Shown: in pieces, positions 34,736-43,986 of the stretch
Layout: every line of letters starts with the position of its first letter
Position numbering within the stretch: position 1 is the first letter of the stretch
Source: Chitinophagaceae bacterium UBA4411
GTDB lineage: Bacteria > Bacteroidota > Bacteroidia > Chitinophagales > Chitinophagaceae
Direction of reading: 5' to 3'
NCBI GenBank assembly: GCA_002400415.1
Contig: DGQP01000005.1
Span: 530,266 to 594,265 of the forward strand
Length of the DNA: 64,000 nucleotides
Translations under genes and position numbers: made by a program
The notes under the pieces: generated by a model
The model's input: the letters and a program-made list of their open reading frames with translations, nothing else
Told to the model about the DNA's origin: nothing
Databases searched by the model: none

Positions 34736-36436
34736 ATGGCAAGCAAAAAGTATTTAATGTTCATGATGGCTGCATTCTTCCTGTCATTGAACATGTTTTC
34801 ACAGGTGAAGATTGGAACTACGTATGATTCTACTCAGATACCTTCCAAAAGAATGCCTCAGCATAATGAGTTTCTCCAGGGGACGGGTAATTTTCCTGCA
34901 AAACCCCGCAACCAATGGGAAATCGGTCTGAAATATGGTCTTTTCCAGATCAGTGGTGACGTTCCTGCCGTATTTCTGACAGCTCCAAACTTTGGTATCC
35001 ACGTCAGGAAAGCTTTCGGTTATGTTTTCTCTATGCGTTTGGAATATATTAATGCCGTTGGAAAGGGACTTAGCTGGATCGAATCTCAGAATTATGGGTT
35101 TAATCCGGCTTGGAAAACGAACTATAACGCCCCGATAAGGTCTTATGGTGGTGGCATTGACGATTATACTATTGGAAGCCTTGATCCAACAGGTACAAGG
35201 CCCTTTGATGGTGTTTATTACAATTACCGTTCTAAAGTACAGGACCTTTCTTTACAAGGTGTGGTTACATTGAATAATATCCGTTTCCACAAGTCTAAAA
35301 CAGGCTTCAATATTTATGGATTTGCAGGTATTGGTGGTACGGTATATGAAACCAAAGTGAATGCTCTTGACGGCAATACTCCTTATGACTTCTACAACAA
35401 CATCACTGGTGGTGTTTATAAGAACCGTAAGGATACCCGTAAAGCATTGAAAGATATGATGGATGACTCATATGAAACTGCTGCTGAAAACCAGGGTGAA
35501 CGCCGTCCTAAATTGTTCGGTAACACCTTCAAACCTACTGGTACAGTTGGTTTGGGCTTGGCTTTCAAACTGAGCAACCGTCTTAACCTGGCATTGGAAA
35601 ACAGGTGGACCATTACAAAAGATGACCTGTTAGATGGTCAGCGCTGGCAGGAAACTCCTGTTGGTGATGCGGCTCAAACAGGTGATTTTGACTCTTACAA
35701 TTTCTCTTCTGTTGGTCTGAATATTAACCTGGGTGCAAAATCTGTTGAACCACTGTGGTGGCTGAATCCACTGGATTACGCTTACAGCGAGATCCGCAAT
35801 CCCCGTTTGATGCGTTTACCCAAACCAGTTCTGCCTGATAGCGATGGTGATGGTGTAACAGACCAGTTCGACCAGGAACAAACTCCGCAGGGTTGCCCTG
35901 TTGATAGCCATGGTGTATCTAAAGATACTGATGGTGATGGTGTACCTGATTGTAAGGATAAAGAACTGATTACTCCGACTTATTGCCAGCCTGTTGATGC
36001 AGATGGTATCGGTAAATGTCCTGTTGCATGTCCTGATTCAACTTGCCCGGGCTGGGGTGTACCAAGAAATGATTGTGCTAATTTACTCGGCGCTTTACCA
36101 AGCGTATCTTTCAAAACTGGTTCTAACAGCCTTAATGATGATAACAAAGCTGTGCTGGCTACAGTAGCTTCAAGGCTGCGTAACAACCCCGGTTGTAAAG
36201 TAGTGGTGGTTGGTTACTGCGCTTCTAACAAGAAAGAACAGCAACTGAGCTGGGATCATGTAAATAAAGTGATCTCTTACCTGGTGGAAAAAGAAGGTAT
36301 CAGCGCCGACCGCTTTATCTTCAACTACGGCCAGGAAGGTGGTGATTGCAATACAGTTGACCTGCGTGCAGCAGCAGATGGTGAAGACGGTCCTAACACC
36401 GTAACACCTCCGCACCCGAACCTGCGTAAGAACTAA
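34736..36436 (+). CDS. OmpA-family outer membrane protein with calcium-type linker
   Basis: The 566-residue protein has a signal peptide (AAFFLSLNMFSQ), an N-terminal beta-barrel-like region (about 45-350), a thrombospondin type 3-like linker with DSDGDGVTDQFDQEQ and DTDGDGVPDCKDKE (about 370-410), and a C-terminal OmpA peptidoglycan-binding domain with FKTGSNSLNDDNKAVLATVA and ISADRFIFNYGQEGGDC. It should link the outer membrane to the wall. It has its own consensus promoter and terminator, so it is probably highly expressed. Eight or more Cys residues lie between the linker and the OmpA domain, suggesting disulfides. Confidence 0.9.
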   Translation: MASKKYLMFMMAAFFLSLNMFSQVKIGTTYDSTQIPSKRMPQHNEFLQGTGNFPAKPRNQWEIGLKYGLFQISGDVPAVFLTAPNFGIHVRKAFGYVFSMRLEYINAVGKGLSWIESQNYGFNPAWKTNYNAPIRSYGGGIDDYTIGSLDPTGTRPFDGVYYNYRSKVQDLSLQGVVTLNNIRFHKSKTGFNIYGFAGIGGTVYETKVNALDGNTPYDFYNNITGGVYKNRKDTRKALKDMMDDSYETAAENQGERRPKLFGNTFKPTGTVGLGLAFKLSNRLNLALENRWTITKDDLLDGQRWQETPVGDAAQTGDFDSYNFSSVGLNINLGAKSVEPLWWLNPLDYAYSEIRNPRLMRLPKPVLPDSDGDGVTDQFDQEQTPQGCPVDSHGVSKDTDGDGVPDCKDKELITPTYCQPVDADGIGKCPVACPDSTCPGWGVPRNDCANLLGALPSVSFKTGSNSLNDDNKAVLATVASRLRNNPGCKVVVVGYCASNKKEQQLSWDHVNKVISYLVEKEGISADRFIFNYGQEGGDCNTVDLRAAADGEDGPNTVTPPHPNLRKN

Positions 36437-36465
36437 AATTTCTCGTTATACTTTTTGCTGATAGT

Positions 36466-36497
36466 AACCCCTCCCTTTACAGGGAGGGGTTTTTTAG
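36466..36497 (+). terminator. Terminator of the OmpA-family gene
   Basis: The 11-bp stem AACCCCTCCCT (36466-36476) / AGGGAGGGGTT (36481-36491) has a 4-nt loop and is followed by TTTT. Confidence 0.9.
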
Positions 36498-36599
36498 TGC
36501 ATTTTGCTGGTAAAAGCCGGGTTTTGAGGCCTTTACCAAAACCTTAACGGGCTGTTTTTGGCCACCTATCTTTTTTCCGGAACTTTTGCCCATATCAAT

Positions 36600-36607
36600 T
36601 AACTTTG
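36600..36607 (+). promoter_or_regulatory. -7 promoter element just upstream of bamD
   Basis: TAACTTTG matches TAnnTTTG and ends only 9 nt before the bamD ATG at 36617. The -33 region is not clear. If used, the mRNA leader would be a few nucleotides long. Confidence 0.4.
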
Positions 36608-36616
36608 CCAACCTTT

Positions 36617-37435
36617 ATGCGTTTTACAGCTGTATTATTCTTAGCGGTGCTGCTTGCCGGTTGTGGCGGTGGCAGTATGACCAAACTCCTCAAAAATCCG
36701 GATCCGGAGTATAAACTGCGGATGGCCGAACAGTTCTTTGTTAAAAAGAAATATGCAAAGGCCCAGACCGTATATGAGGATGTGATGCCCTATTTTAAGA
36801 CAGGCAAGGAGTTTGAGAATATCTATTACAAGTATGCTTATTGTGCCTACTACCAACTGGATTATTTCAATGCAGAGAATCTTTTCAAGAGCTTCCTGGA
36901 GATATTCCCGAACAGCAGCAGGGCAGAGGAAGTAGATTATATGCGGGCTTATTCTTTTTATAAACAATCACCCAAGCCTGCTTTGGATCAGACCAATACG
37001 ATCAAGGCCATGGGAATGATGCAGACCTTTATCAATACTCACCCCGGATCGGAAAGGAATAAAGAAGCGAATGGGATCATTGATATTTGCCGCCAAAAAC
37101 TAGAAACAAAAGATCACCAGAGTGCACAGCTCTATTACGACTTGGGGCAGTTCAGGGCAGCAGGAGTATCATTTACCACGTTGCTGGAAAACTATCCTGA
37201 ATCGGAAAGGGCAGATGCGTATAAACTGATGGTGATAAAATCTTACTACCGTTATGCCCAGCTGAGCGTAGAGGAAAAACAGGTGGAACGGTATGAGAAG
37301 GTAATTGATGAGTGTAATGAATTTGTGGACCGTTTCCCGGAAAGCAAACTGAAAAAGGAAGCAGAAGACTTTTTAAAGCAATCGCAAACTAATATTAAAA
37401 ACTTAAGCAATGAGCAAATTAAGACGTCAGCTTAG
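36617..37435 (+). CDS. bamD: Outer membrane assembly lipoprotein BamD
   Basis: The ATG at 36617 gives 272 residues with a lipobox LLAGC (Cys16); a TTG 4 codons upstream (36605) is rejected because it falls inside the -7 element. The protein is a tetratricopeptide array with FVKKKYAKAQTVYEDVMPYF, YYQLDYFNAENLFKSFLEIFP and FRAAGVSFTTLLENYPESERAD. BamD is the periplasmic lipoprotein that works with BamA to fold outer membrane beta-barrels. It overlaps the omega gene by 26 bp. It starts a conserved Bacteroidota gene run: bamD - rpoZ - coaBC - DUF4835 - DUF4296. Confidence 0.92.
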   Translation: MRFTAVLFLAVLLAGCGGGSMTKLLKNPDPEYKLRMAEQFFVKKKYAKAQTVYEDVMPYFKTGKEFENIYYKYAYCAYYQLDYFNAENLFKSFLEIFPNSSRAEEVDYMRAYSFYKQSPKPALDQTNTIKAMGMMQTFINTHPGSERNKEANGIIDICRQKLETKDHQSAQLYYDLGQFRAAGVSFTTLLENYPESERADAYKLMVIKSYYRYAQLSVEEKQVERYEKVIDECNEFVDRFPESKLKKEAEDFLKQSQTNIKNLSNEQIKTSA

Positions 37436-37751
37436 TGCTGGTATCACCAGTAATGTTGAAACCCGCAACCTGGATGATCTGAAAGGCAAAACGGGAAACT
37501 TATATGAATCAATTTCAATCGTTGCCAAAAGGGCCAACCAGATCAACATTTCCCTGAAAGAGGAACTGCACAATAAGCTCGAAGAGTTTGCAAGCCATAC
37601 TGACAGCCTGGAAGAGATTCATGAAAACAAAGAGCAAATCGAAATTTCCAGGGCTTATGAACGTATGCCGAATCCTGCCTTACTGGCTACCCAGGAGTTC
37701 ATGGATGAGAAAGTGTATTTCCGTAAAGGGGATGACGAGTTGTTCAGCTAA
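37410..37751 (+). CDS. rpoZ: RNA polymerase omega-like subunit (Bacteroidota type)
   Basis: The 113-residue protein has the N-terminal RNA_pol_Rpb6-like segment NLYESISIVAKRANQINISLKEEL, where omega/Rpb6 families contact beta-prime, and an acidic C-terminal half. The family in Bacteroidota is longer and more diverged than E. coli omega (91 residues). The ATG at 37410 lies inside bamD, overlapping by 26 bp, so translation is likely coupled. Context between bamD and coaBC supports the call. Confidence 0.85.
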   Translation: MSKLRRQLSAGITSNVETRNLDDLKGKTGNLYESISIVAKRANQINISLKEELHNKLEEFASHTDSLEEIHENKEQIEISRAYERMPNPALLATQEFMDEKVYFRKGDDELFS

Positions 37752-37800
37752 GGCTGTTTAATGAATACTGAATTGCGATCTCACTACCGGTGGGATCGCT

Positions 37801-37830
37801 TTTGCTTTCTATAAGTAAATAGTACTTTTG
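37801..37830 (+). promoter_or_regulatory. Promoter of coaBC, with almost no leader
   Basis: TTTG (37801-37804), an 18-bp spacer and TACTTTTG (37823-37830) match the Bacteroidota consensus. The coaBC ATG begins at 37835, 4 nt after the -7 element, so transcription would start at or inside the start codon. Confidence 0.6.
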
Positions 37831-37834
37831 ACAA

Positions 37835-39031
37835 ATGTTGCAGGGAAAAAAAATATTGCTGGGCATAACAGGAAGCATAGCTGCCTATAAATCAGTTTTT
37901 CTTGTTCGTTTGCTGGTAAAAGCCGGAGCCGATGTAAAAGTGATCATGACCCCGTCAGCAAAAGATTTTATTTCCCCATTAACGCTCTCAACGCTCTCTA
38001 AAAACCCGGTTTTAACAGATTTGTTTGATGAGCAAAGCTGGTCCAACCATGTAATGCTCGGACGTTGGGCAGATGTGATGCTGGTGGCCCCGCTGAGTTG
38101 CAATACGCTTGCTAAAATGGCTCATGGGCAGTGTGATAACCTCCTGCTGGCAGTTTATTTATCAGCAACCTGCCCGGTTGTGACCGCTCCGGCGATGGAT
38201 GAAGATATGTGGCACCATCCTGCGACGAAAATCAACCTTCAGAAAATTGAATCCTTCGGTAACAGGATTATCCCTGTAGAAAAAGGAGAACTGGCCAGTG
38301 GTCTTTTGGGCGAAGGGAGAATGGCCGAACCTGAACAGATTATTCAGTACTTACTCGATAATTTTTTTTTGACCCGTCCGCTCACTGGTAAAAAAGCATT
38401 GGTAACGGCAGGGCCTACATACGAACCGATAGACCCGGTTCGTTTTATTGGCAATCATTCTTCCGGGAAAATGGGCATTGCTATAGCCAGGGAATTACAA
38501 CAGCAAGGAGCCGATGTTACATTGGTGGCAGGTCCTTTACAAGGCGAATTGCCGGGAGGAAACGGAATCGTGACTAAAAACGTAAAGACAGCTGCCGAAA
38601 TGTTTGCTGCCTGTATGGAGGTATATGAAAAGACAGATATAGCAGTAATGGCAGCGGCCGTGGCTGATTATACGCCGGCTGTAACAGCAACAGAGAAGAT
38701 CAAGAAAAAAGAGGATGAACTGGTCATTGAATTAACAAAGACAAAAGATATCCTGAAAGAGCTGGGCGAAAAGAAAAAAGGGCAGGTGTTAGTGGGATTT
38801 GCCCTGGAGACCAACAATGAGCAGGAGAATGCAAAAGAGAAACTGGCGAGAAAGAATGCTGACCTCATTGTATTAAATTCACTAAATGACAGTGGCGCAG
38901 GTTTCGGACATGACACGAATAAAGTCACTATTTTCGGAAAGGAGGGGCAGGAATTTAAATTTGAAATGAAATCAAAGCAGGCTGTAGCTAAAGATATTGT
39001 TGATACTATAATCCGGTTGTACTATGCGTAG
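37835..39031 (+). CDS. coaBC: Bifunctional phosphopantothenoylcysteine decarboxylase/synthase
   Basis: This flavoenzyme makes 4'-phosphopantothenoylcysteine and decarboxylates it in coenzyme A synthesis. The 398-residue protein has the N-terminal CoaC flavoprotein domain (LLGITGSIAAYKSVFLVR, the NHVMLGRWAD helix with the catalytic His, and PAMDEDMW) and the CoaB domain (VTAGPTYEPIDPVRFIGNHSSGKMG; VGFALETNN). Length fits the family. It overlaps the next gene by 8 bp. Confidence 0.96.
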   Translation: MLQGKKILLGITGSIAAYKSVFLVRLLVKAGADVKVIMTPSAKDFISPLTLSTLSKNPVLTDLFDEQSWSNHVMLGRWADVMLVAPLSCNTLAKMAHGQCDNLLLAVYLSATCPVVTAPAMDEDMWHHPATKINLQKIESFGNRIIPVEKGELASGLLGEGRMAEPEQIIQYLLDNFFLTRPLTGKKALVTAGPTYEPIDPVRFIGNHSSGKMGIAIARELQQQGADVTLVAGPLQGELPGGNGIVTKNVKTAAEMFAACMEVYEKTDIAVMAAAVADYTPAVTATEKIKKKEDELVIELTKTKDILKELGEKKKGQVLVGFALETNNEQENAKEKLARKNADLIVLNSLNDSGAGFGHDTNKVTIFGKEGQEFKFEMKSKQAVAKDIVDTIIRLYYA

Positions 39032-39941
39032 AAAAATTGTACTGATCATATCATTCCTGCTGACGGTAGTTATTACTGATGCACAGGAGTTACAGGCAAG
39101 ACTTACGGTGATTACCAGCAGGATCAGCACGAATATTGATAAGAAAATATTCAATACACTACAGACAACACTGACCAATTTTATCAATAACCGGAAATGG
39201 TCGGCTGATGTATTTAACCCGAATGAGAAGATCCAGTGTAATTTCCTGCTCAATATTGACCAGGAGATGGGTAACAATGTTTACAAGGCAAAGCTGACGA
39301 TACAGGCAGCCCGTCCTGTATACAATACGACCTATGATTCTCCTATTATCAATTTCATTGACGATGATGTGATTTTCCGGTACATCGAATTCCAGCCGGT
39401 GGAATTCAATGAAAACAGGGTGCAGGGCAATGATCCGATGGCGGCTAATCTTCCGGCAATCCTGGCCTATTATATCAATCTCATCCTGGGAATGGATTAT
39501 GATTCCTTCTCGCTGCGGGGAGGCGATCCTTATTTTAAGAAAGCATGGAATATTGTAAATAATGCGCCTGAGAGTGGTGATATCACCGGGTGGAAATCAT
39601 TTGAAAGTCTTCGTAACCGTTATTGGCTGGCTGAAAATCTGAATAACAACCGGTTTGCACTGATTCATGATGTATTGTATGCATATTACCGCTCCGGCAT
39701 GGATATTTTTGCTGAGAATGAAGATGAAGGCAGAAATGGCATCCTTAATGCGCTGAATTTTTTAAATACCATCAATTCAGAAAACCCTAATTCGATGTTA
39801 CTCCAGTTCTTTTTCCAGGGGAAAAGCGCCGAGCTGGTAAAAATTTTCAGCAAAGGGAATGGGGATGTAAAAACCAGGGCAAAGGATATGCTTGTGCGCC
39901 TTGATGTAACCAATGCAGGAGCTTATAAAGAGATCAAATGA
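39024..39941 (+). CDS. DUF4835 family exported protein (possible T9SS component)
   Basis: The 305-residue protein has a signal peptide (IVLIISFLLTVVITDAQ) and then a beta/helical domain with TVITSRISTNIDKKIF, LTNFINNRKWSADVFNPNEKIQCNF-region, AARPVYNTTYDSP and FIDDDVIFRYIEFQ. These are DUF4835 features. Some annotation schemes name this family PorD, an accessory protein of the type IX secretion system; I record this as recalled family knowledge and do not assert the symbol. Context between coaBC and DUF4296 is the usual Bacteroidota order. It overlaps its neighbours by 8 and 4 bp. Confidence 0.85.
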   Translation: MRRKIVLIISFLLTVVITDAQELQARLTVITSRISTNIDKKIFNTLQTTLTNFINNRKWSADVFNPNEKIQCNFLLNIDQEMGNNVYKAKLTIQAARPVYNTTYDSPIINFIDDDVIFRYIEFQPVEFNENRVQGNDPMAANLPAILAYYINLILGMDYDSFSLRGGDPYFKKAWNIVNNAPESGDITGWKSFESLRNRYWLAENLNNNRFALIHDVLYAYYRSGMDIFAENEDEGRNGILNALNFLNTINSENPNSMLLQFFFQGKSAELVKIFSKGNGDVKTRAKDMLVRLDVTNAGAYKEIK

Positions 39942-40357
39942 GAATGAGTTTTTTTATAGTCTTTGTTACTCTTATTGCAGCCTGCAGCTCACGGGGCAAT
40001 GTGCCCAAAGGAATTCTGCCCAAAGAAAAAATGGAAGATGTAATGTGGGACGTGTTGCGGGCTGATGAATTTGTGAAAGAATATATGCTGGCCAGGGACA
40101 GTTCACTGCGTGACACTGCTGAGTATATACGGATGTATGAACGGGTTTTCCGCCTGAATAAAACAAACAGGGAACAATACGCAGGAAGTTTCGAATATTA
40201 CCGGAATCACCCCACACTGATGAAAGAGATACTGGATTCGCTGAATATAAGAGGACAGTCGCAAGGGCTCACTCCCGAAGTCAATATCCAGGAGAAGCTG
40301 CCTTTTGATGTTACTCCACCCGAACAAAAAGTAAAAAAGCCTGTAGATCTAAATTGA
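39938..40357 (+). CDS. DUF4296 lipoprotein
   Basis: The 139-residue lipoprotein has lipobox IAAC (Cys16). The conserved block GILPKEKMEDVMWDVLRADEF is the DUF4296 signature, followed by a helical region (YERVFRLNKTNREQYAGSFEYYRNHP). The start codon overlaps the stop of the DUF4835 gene as ATGA, so translation is coupled. Function unknown; it may take part in envelope processes with its partner. Confidence 0.88.
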   Translation: MRMSFFIVFVTLIAACSSRGNVPKGILPKEKMEDVMWDVLRADEFVKEYMLARDSSLRDTAEYIRMYERVFRLNKTNREQYAGSFEYYRNHPTLMKEILDSLNIRGQSQGLTPEVNIQEKLPFDVTPPEQKVKKPVDLN

Positions 40358-40411
40358 TTACGGCTATTGATCTCCCGAACTTCTGTATTTTTACCGCCAG
40401 ATTGTTTGCCA

Positions 40412-41113
40412 ATGAATAAAGTTGTTGCTACTGCCGGAGAGGCTATTCATGATATTCATGATGGCGCTGTCATTATGCTCGGAGGCTTTGGCCTTTGTGG
40501 TATCCCCGAAAACTGCATTGCTGCTCTCGTCAAAAAAGCTGTAAAGAACCTTACCTGTATCTCCAATAATGCCGGTGTGGATGATTTTGGCATCGGGCTG
40601 ATGCTGCAACAGAAGCAGGTTAAAAAAATGATTTCTTCTTACGTGGGGGAGAATGCCGAATTCGAAAGACAATTATTAAGTGGTGAACTGGAAGTGGAAC
40701 TCATTCCACAGGGTACACTGGCCAGCCGTTGTATGGCTGCAGGTTACGGTATGCCTGCTGTTTTTACTCCTGCCGGTGTGGGTACGGAAGTGGCTGATGG
40801 CAAAGAAGTGAGAAATTTTAATGGTAAAGATTACTTGCTGGAATACGCTTTTGAAGCCGACTTTGCCATTGTAAAGGCATGGAAGGGAGATACCCAGGGG
40901 AATCTTATCTATAAAGAAACGGCCCGGAATTTTAACCCGATGATGGCGATGGCAGGCAGGATCACCATTGCAGAAGTGGAGGAACTGGTTCCTGCAGGGG
41001 CATTGGCCCCGGATCATATTCATACCCCCGGCATTTATGTGCACCGGATTTTCCAGGGAGCGGCCTATGAAAAAAGAATTGAGCAACGAACCACCCGGAA
41101 AAAAAAATCATAG
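40412..41113 (+). CDS. scoA: 3-oxoacid CoA-transferase subunit A
   Basis: The ATG at 40412 gives 233 residues. An in-frame upstream start at 40367 adds 15 residues not typical of the family. The CoA-transferase family I alpha subunit has GAVIMLGGFGLCGIPENCI (about 18-36), EFERQLLSGELEVELIPQGTLA and GNLIYKETARNFNPMMA. It forms the heteromer with ScoB that exchanges CoA between succinyl-CoA and acetoacetate in ketone-body and branched-chain amino acid breakdown. It ends 3 bp before scoB. A TATTTTTA element at 40386-40393 may be its -7 box. Confidence 0.94.
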   Translation: MNKVVATAGEAIHDIHDGAVIMLGGFGLCGIPENCIAALVKKAVKNLTCISNNAGVDDFGIGLMLQQKQVKKMISSYVGENAEFERQLLSGELEVELIPQGTLASRCMAAGYGMPAVFTPAGVGTEVADGKEVRNFNGKDYLLEYAFEADFAIVKAWKGDTQGNLIYKETARNFNPMMAMAGRITIAEVEELVPAGALAPDHIHTPGIYVHRIFQGAAYEKRIEQRTTRKKKS

Positions 41114-41116
41114 GTT

Positions 41117-41773
41117 ATGGCGTTATCAAAAGAACAAATTGCGAAACGAATTGCCCGGGAGTTAAGGGATGGTTACTATGTAAACCTTGGCATTGGGATT
41201 CCAACCCTTGTGGCTAACTATATCCCTGAAGAAATAAATGTTGTATTACAAAGCGAGAATGGTTTGCTGGGTATGGGGCCATTTCCGTTTGAAGGGGAAG
41301 AAGACCCGGACCTGATCAATGCCGGTAAACAAACGATCACAACAGTTCCGGGTTCTGTATTTTTCGATTCGGCGATGAGCTTTGGTATGATCAGGGCAGG
41401 TAAAGTGAACCTGACCGTATTGGGAGCCATGGAGGTAAGCGAGAAAGGAGATATTGCCAACTGGAAGATACCCGGCAAGATGGTGAAAGGAATGGGAGGA
41501 GCTATGGACCTGGTGGCCAGTGCCAAAAATATTATTGTGGCCATGATGCACAGCAATCCCAAAGGCGAATCGAAACTATTACCAGCGTGTACCTTGCCAT
41601 TAACGGGAGTAGGTTGTGTTAAGAAAATCGTCAGTGATCTTGCAGTGCTGGATATTACGCCAGGTGGATTTAAACTGCTGGAAAGAGCGCCGGGTGTTTC
41701 AGTAGATGAAATAAAAGCAAAGACGGCCGGTAAATTAATTATCGAAGGAGATATTCCCGAAATGACATTCTGA
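41117..41773 (+). CDS. scoB: 3-oxoacid CoA-transferase subunit B
   Basis: The 218-residue beta subunit has the catalytic Glu47 in LQSENGLLGMG, which forms the glutamyl-CoA thioester, plus NLGIGIPTLVANYIP and DITPGGFKLLERAPGV. It pairs with scoA, 3 bp upstream. The gene converges with the response regulator gene, with 17 bp between the stops. Confidence 0.95.
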   Translation: MALSKEQIAKRIARELRDGYYVNLGIGIPTLVANYIPEEINVVLQSENGLLGMGPFPFEGEEDPDLINAGKQTITTVPGSVFFDSAMSFGMIRAGKVNLTVLGAMEVSEKGDIANWKIPGKMVKGMGGAMDLVASAKNIIVAMMHSNPKGESKLLPACTLPLTGVGCVKKIVSDLAVLDITPGGFKLLERAPGVSVDEIKAKTAGKLIIEGDIPEMTF

Positions 41774-41790
41774 TTTCCGGTTTTATTCCT

Positions 41791-42441
41791 TTAATCAATC
41801 AGGTTATTCTTTACCGCAAAGAATACCAGGCCTGCAGTATTTTTACTGCCAAAACGTTCCATTAAGCGGTCCTTAATTGCTTCTACCGTTCGGGGGCTGA
41901 TCTCCATTTTCTGAGCTATTTCCTGGGCAGTAAACTCCATGCAGATAAAACGGAGCACATCTTTTTCCTTATCGCTAAGTGTGATTTCGTTATTTAAGGA
42001 AGGGACCACTTTCTGACGGGAATGCGATTTTTTCAGCAGGATGCGGTTCACAAAATTATTAAGGTAGTAGCCTTTTTCTGAAACTTCCATAATAGCCCGG
42101 CGTATTTCCTGGGGCTCTGCATTTTTCAGCAGGTAGCCATTGGCGCCATTTTCCATCAGGTGGTAAACAAAACGTTCATCCTCGTACATACTCAGCACCA
42201 GTACTTTTATAGAAGGATATTGTTTGCTGACTGCTTTGGTGGCTTCAATCCCATCTTTACCCGGCATACGGAGATCCATCAGGATCACATCAGGTTGTGA
42301 TTCGGGTAAGCCGGCCAGTAACTCATCGCCATTCTCGGCTTCCTGTACAAACTTGATATTTGTAAAAGGGCGCAGTGAAAGAATAACTCCTTTCCTGAAA
42401 ATTTTGTGATCGTCTGCAATTGCAACCTTGATGATTCCCAT
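41791..42441 (-). CDS. NarL/LuxR-type response regulator (paired with histidine kinase)
   Basis: The 216-residue regulator has a receiver domain with acidic pair Asp10/Asp11 and phosphoacceptor Asp56 in VILMDLRMPGKDG, and a C-terminal LuxR helix-turn-helix with EFTAQEIAQKMEISPRTVEAIKDRL. It is related to the two other regulators at 44941 and 46956. The histidine kinase gene is directly upstream on the same strand (72-bp gap), so these two are the likely cognate pair. The target genes are unknown. Confidence 0.92.
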   Translation of the reverse strand: MGIIKVAIADDHKIFRKGVILSLRPFTNIKFVQEAENGDELLAGLPESQPDVILMDLRMPGKDGIEATKAVSKQYPSIKVLVLSMYEDERFVYHLMENGANGYLLKNAEPQEIRRAIMEVSEKGYYLNNFVNRILLKKSHSRQKVVPSLNNEITLSDKEKDVLRFICMEFTAQEIAQKMEISPRTVEAIKDRLMERFGSKNTAGLVFFAVKNNLID

Positions 42442-42513
42442 AGTCAGCAGATATAAGTAAAATTAATTTTTTTTCAGAGATATGGACAGCTTACCCGGCT
42501 GCAATATACTTTC

Positions 42514-43338
42514 TTATTCGTATGGTTCATCTTTCGGCAGTTCGATGGTGACTTTGTAATAGGTCTGCGAAATATCCTTTTCAAAATTAATATTACCCTG
42601 TACCACCCGGAGGCGGCTGCTGATATTCTTTAATCCCAGACCAACTGTACTGCGGTTCAGTTTATCAAAATCGGCCTGCACAATTCCCCTTCCGTCGTGG
42701 TGGATGCGTAGGTAGAATTTGTCGCCATGCACATTTTGTGTAAGGTGGATAAAACTGGCACTGCTGTGCTTAAGAATATTATTGATCAGTTCCTGGACGA
42801 TACGGAAGATTACCAGCTCTTTTTCGGCTTTCAGCCGGTCTTTGTATTCATGAAAACGGCTGCTGGCATTGATGCTCCCGGAACCACTGATCTTCTGGAA
42901 CAGGTCATTAACAGCCGACTCTAACCCGAAGTTCTTTAGGGTAGGCGGCATCAGGCTATGGCTGATATTACGGATCAGCTGGATGGTATCATCAATAATC
43001 TGGCGGGCCTGGAAGATAGATTGTAACTGGGTGGACTTATCCTGGTTTACTAAATTCTCATTCAAATATAACCGGGCTGTGGCCAGCAGGGGACCGGCAT
43101 CATCGTGCAGGTCGGCAGCAAGGCGCTGGCGTTCCTCTTCCTGTAGTTTGATAGAGGCATTCAGCAATATCTTTTGCTGGTCCTGCTCCATCTGCTGAAG
43201 TTTATTCTGGAAGCGGATCACCCGGCGTTGGTGGAATATGATAAAGATGACCAGGCTGATCGTAAGCACCAGCATGCCCAGCGTACCTAAAAAAAGGACG
43301 GTGGAAACTTTGGAACTGGTGGCTTGGAGGAAGAACAT
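42514..43338 (-). CDS. Sensor histidine kinase (HisKA_3 / NarL-partner type)
   Basis: The 274-residue kinase has one N-terminal membrane segment (about 14-36) and a short coiled coil, then the HisKA_3 box EEERQRLAADLHDDAGP with phospho-His78, and a C-terminal HATPase domain (about 175-268) with NILKHSSASF, GRGI and GLGLKNISSRL. No separate sensor domain exists, so the signal is probably taken in the membrane or through a partner. The gene 27 bp upstream encodes a multi-helix membrane protein that could be this partner. It is followed by its regulator. Confidence 0.9.
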   Translation of the reverse strand: MFFLQATSSKVSTVLFLGTLGMLVLTISLVIFIIFHQRRVIRFQNKLQQMEQDQQKILLNASIKLQEEERQRLAADLHDDAGPLLATARLYLNENLVNQDKSTQLQSIFQARQIIDDTIQLIRNISHSLMPPTLKNFGLESAVNDLFQKISGSGSINASSRFHEYKDRLKAEKELVIFRIVQELINNILKHSSASFIHLTQNVHGDKFYLRIHHDGRGIVQADFDKLNRSTVGLGLKNISSRLRVVQGNINFEKDISQTYYKVTIELPKDEPYE

Positions 43339-43365
43339 AAATTCGGTTGGTTAGGTGGTAATAAT

Positions 43366-43986
43366 TTATATCATATCCAGGTAAGGTACAGATGATGTTT
43401 GACCACCCGTGCTTTTATTTGGCTGACGGGCTGCGAAAATCAGGCCCACGGAGAAAAATATATTTTTAATTGTATCGAAAAGGTAAGTCACATGCCAGTA
43501 CTCCATTCCAATTTTTTTGTCAATATTATTGACCAGGATATTGAAAAAAAACGAACCGGCTAAATAGAGCATTATTCCTGTAGAAAACCAAAACCAGGGG
43601 CTGTTTACGATTGAGGAATCTTTGGCTGTTTTAAATTGTTCATAGAAAAGAAGCAATATAAAAATAAACAAAGTGATAGATTCAATACCGATCGGTATTG
43701 AATCTAATCGTTTTATTTTAGTTGTAAAAAAGTAGAGTATCTGAAAACAAACAAAAAAGATAGAGAACAATAGTATTAATCTCTTCACTTTTTCATTCTG
43801 TATCTGAATCCAGAGGATATATGCAAAAAAGCAAAACTCAAGAGTTGTAAACAAAGTGTAATACAACTTTATATGCGCCCGGGGAATGGAGTCGTAAAAA
43901 AAATTCAGGCAAAAAAAGACAGTACAGTAAGCGAAAAGCACCCATGCTATCTGTTTCGATTTTAGTTTTTTGTTGAAAAAAAACAA
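43366..43986 (-). CDS. Multi-spanning membrane protein, start unclear, upstream of histidine kinase
   Basis: The 206-residue reading from a TTG at 43986 contains about six hydrophobic helices and ends with a soluble tail (RQPNKSTGGQTSSVPYLDMI). No family is recognised. The frame stays open and hydrophobic for ~32 codons upstream, to a stop at about 44089, and encodes another helix (FEFTLQYSFLLPVLVLFFF), yet contains no ATG or GTG. So the real protein probably starts upstream with a rare codon such as ATT or CTG, or the gene is damaged at its 5' end. It is much more A/T-rich than its neighbours. Being 27 bp from the kinase gene, it may serve as its sensory partner. Confidence 0.6.
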   Translation of the reverse strand: MFFFNKKLKSKQIAWVLFAYCTVFFCLNFFYDSIPRAHIKLYYTLFTTLEFCFFAYILWIQIQNEKVKRLILLFSIFFVCFQILYFFTTKIKRLDSIPIGIESITLFIFILLLFYEQFKTAKDSSIVNSPWFWFSTGIMLYLAGSFFFNILVNNIDKKIGMEYWHVTYLFDTIKNIFFSVGLIFAARQPNKSTGGQTSSVPYLDMI

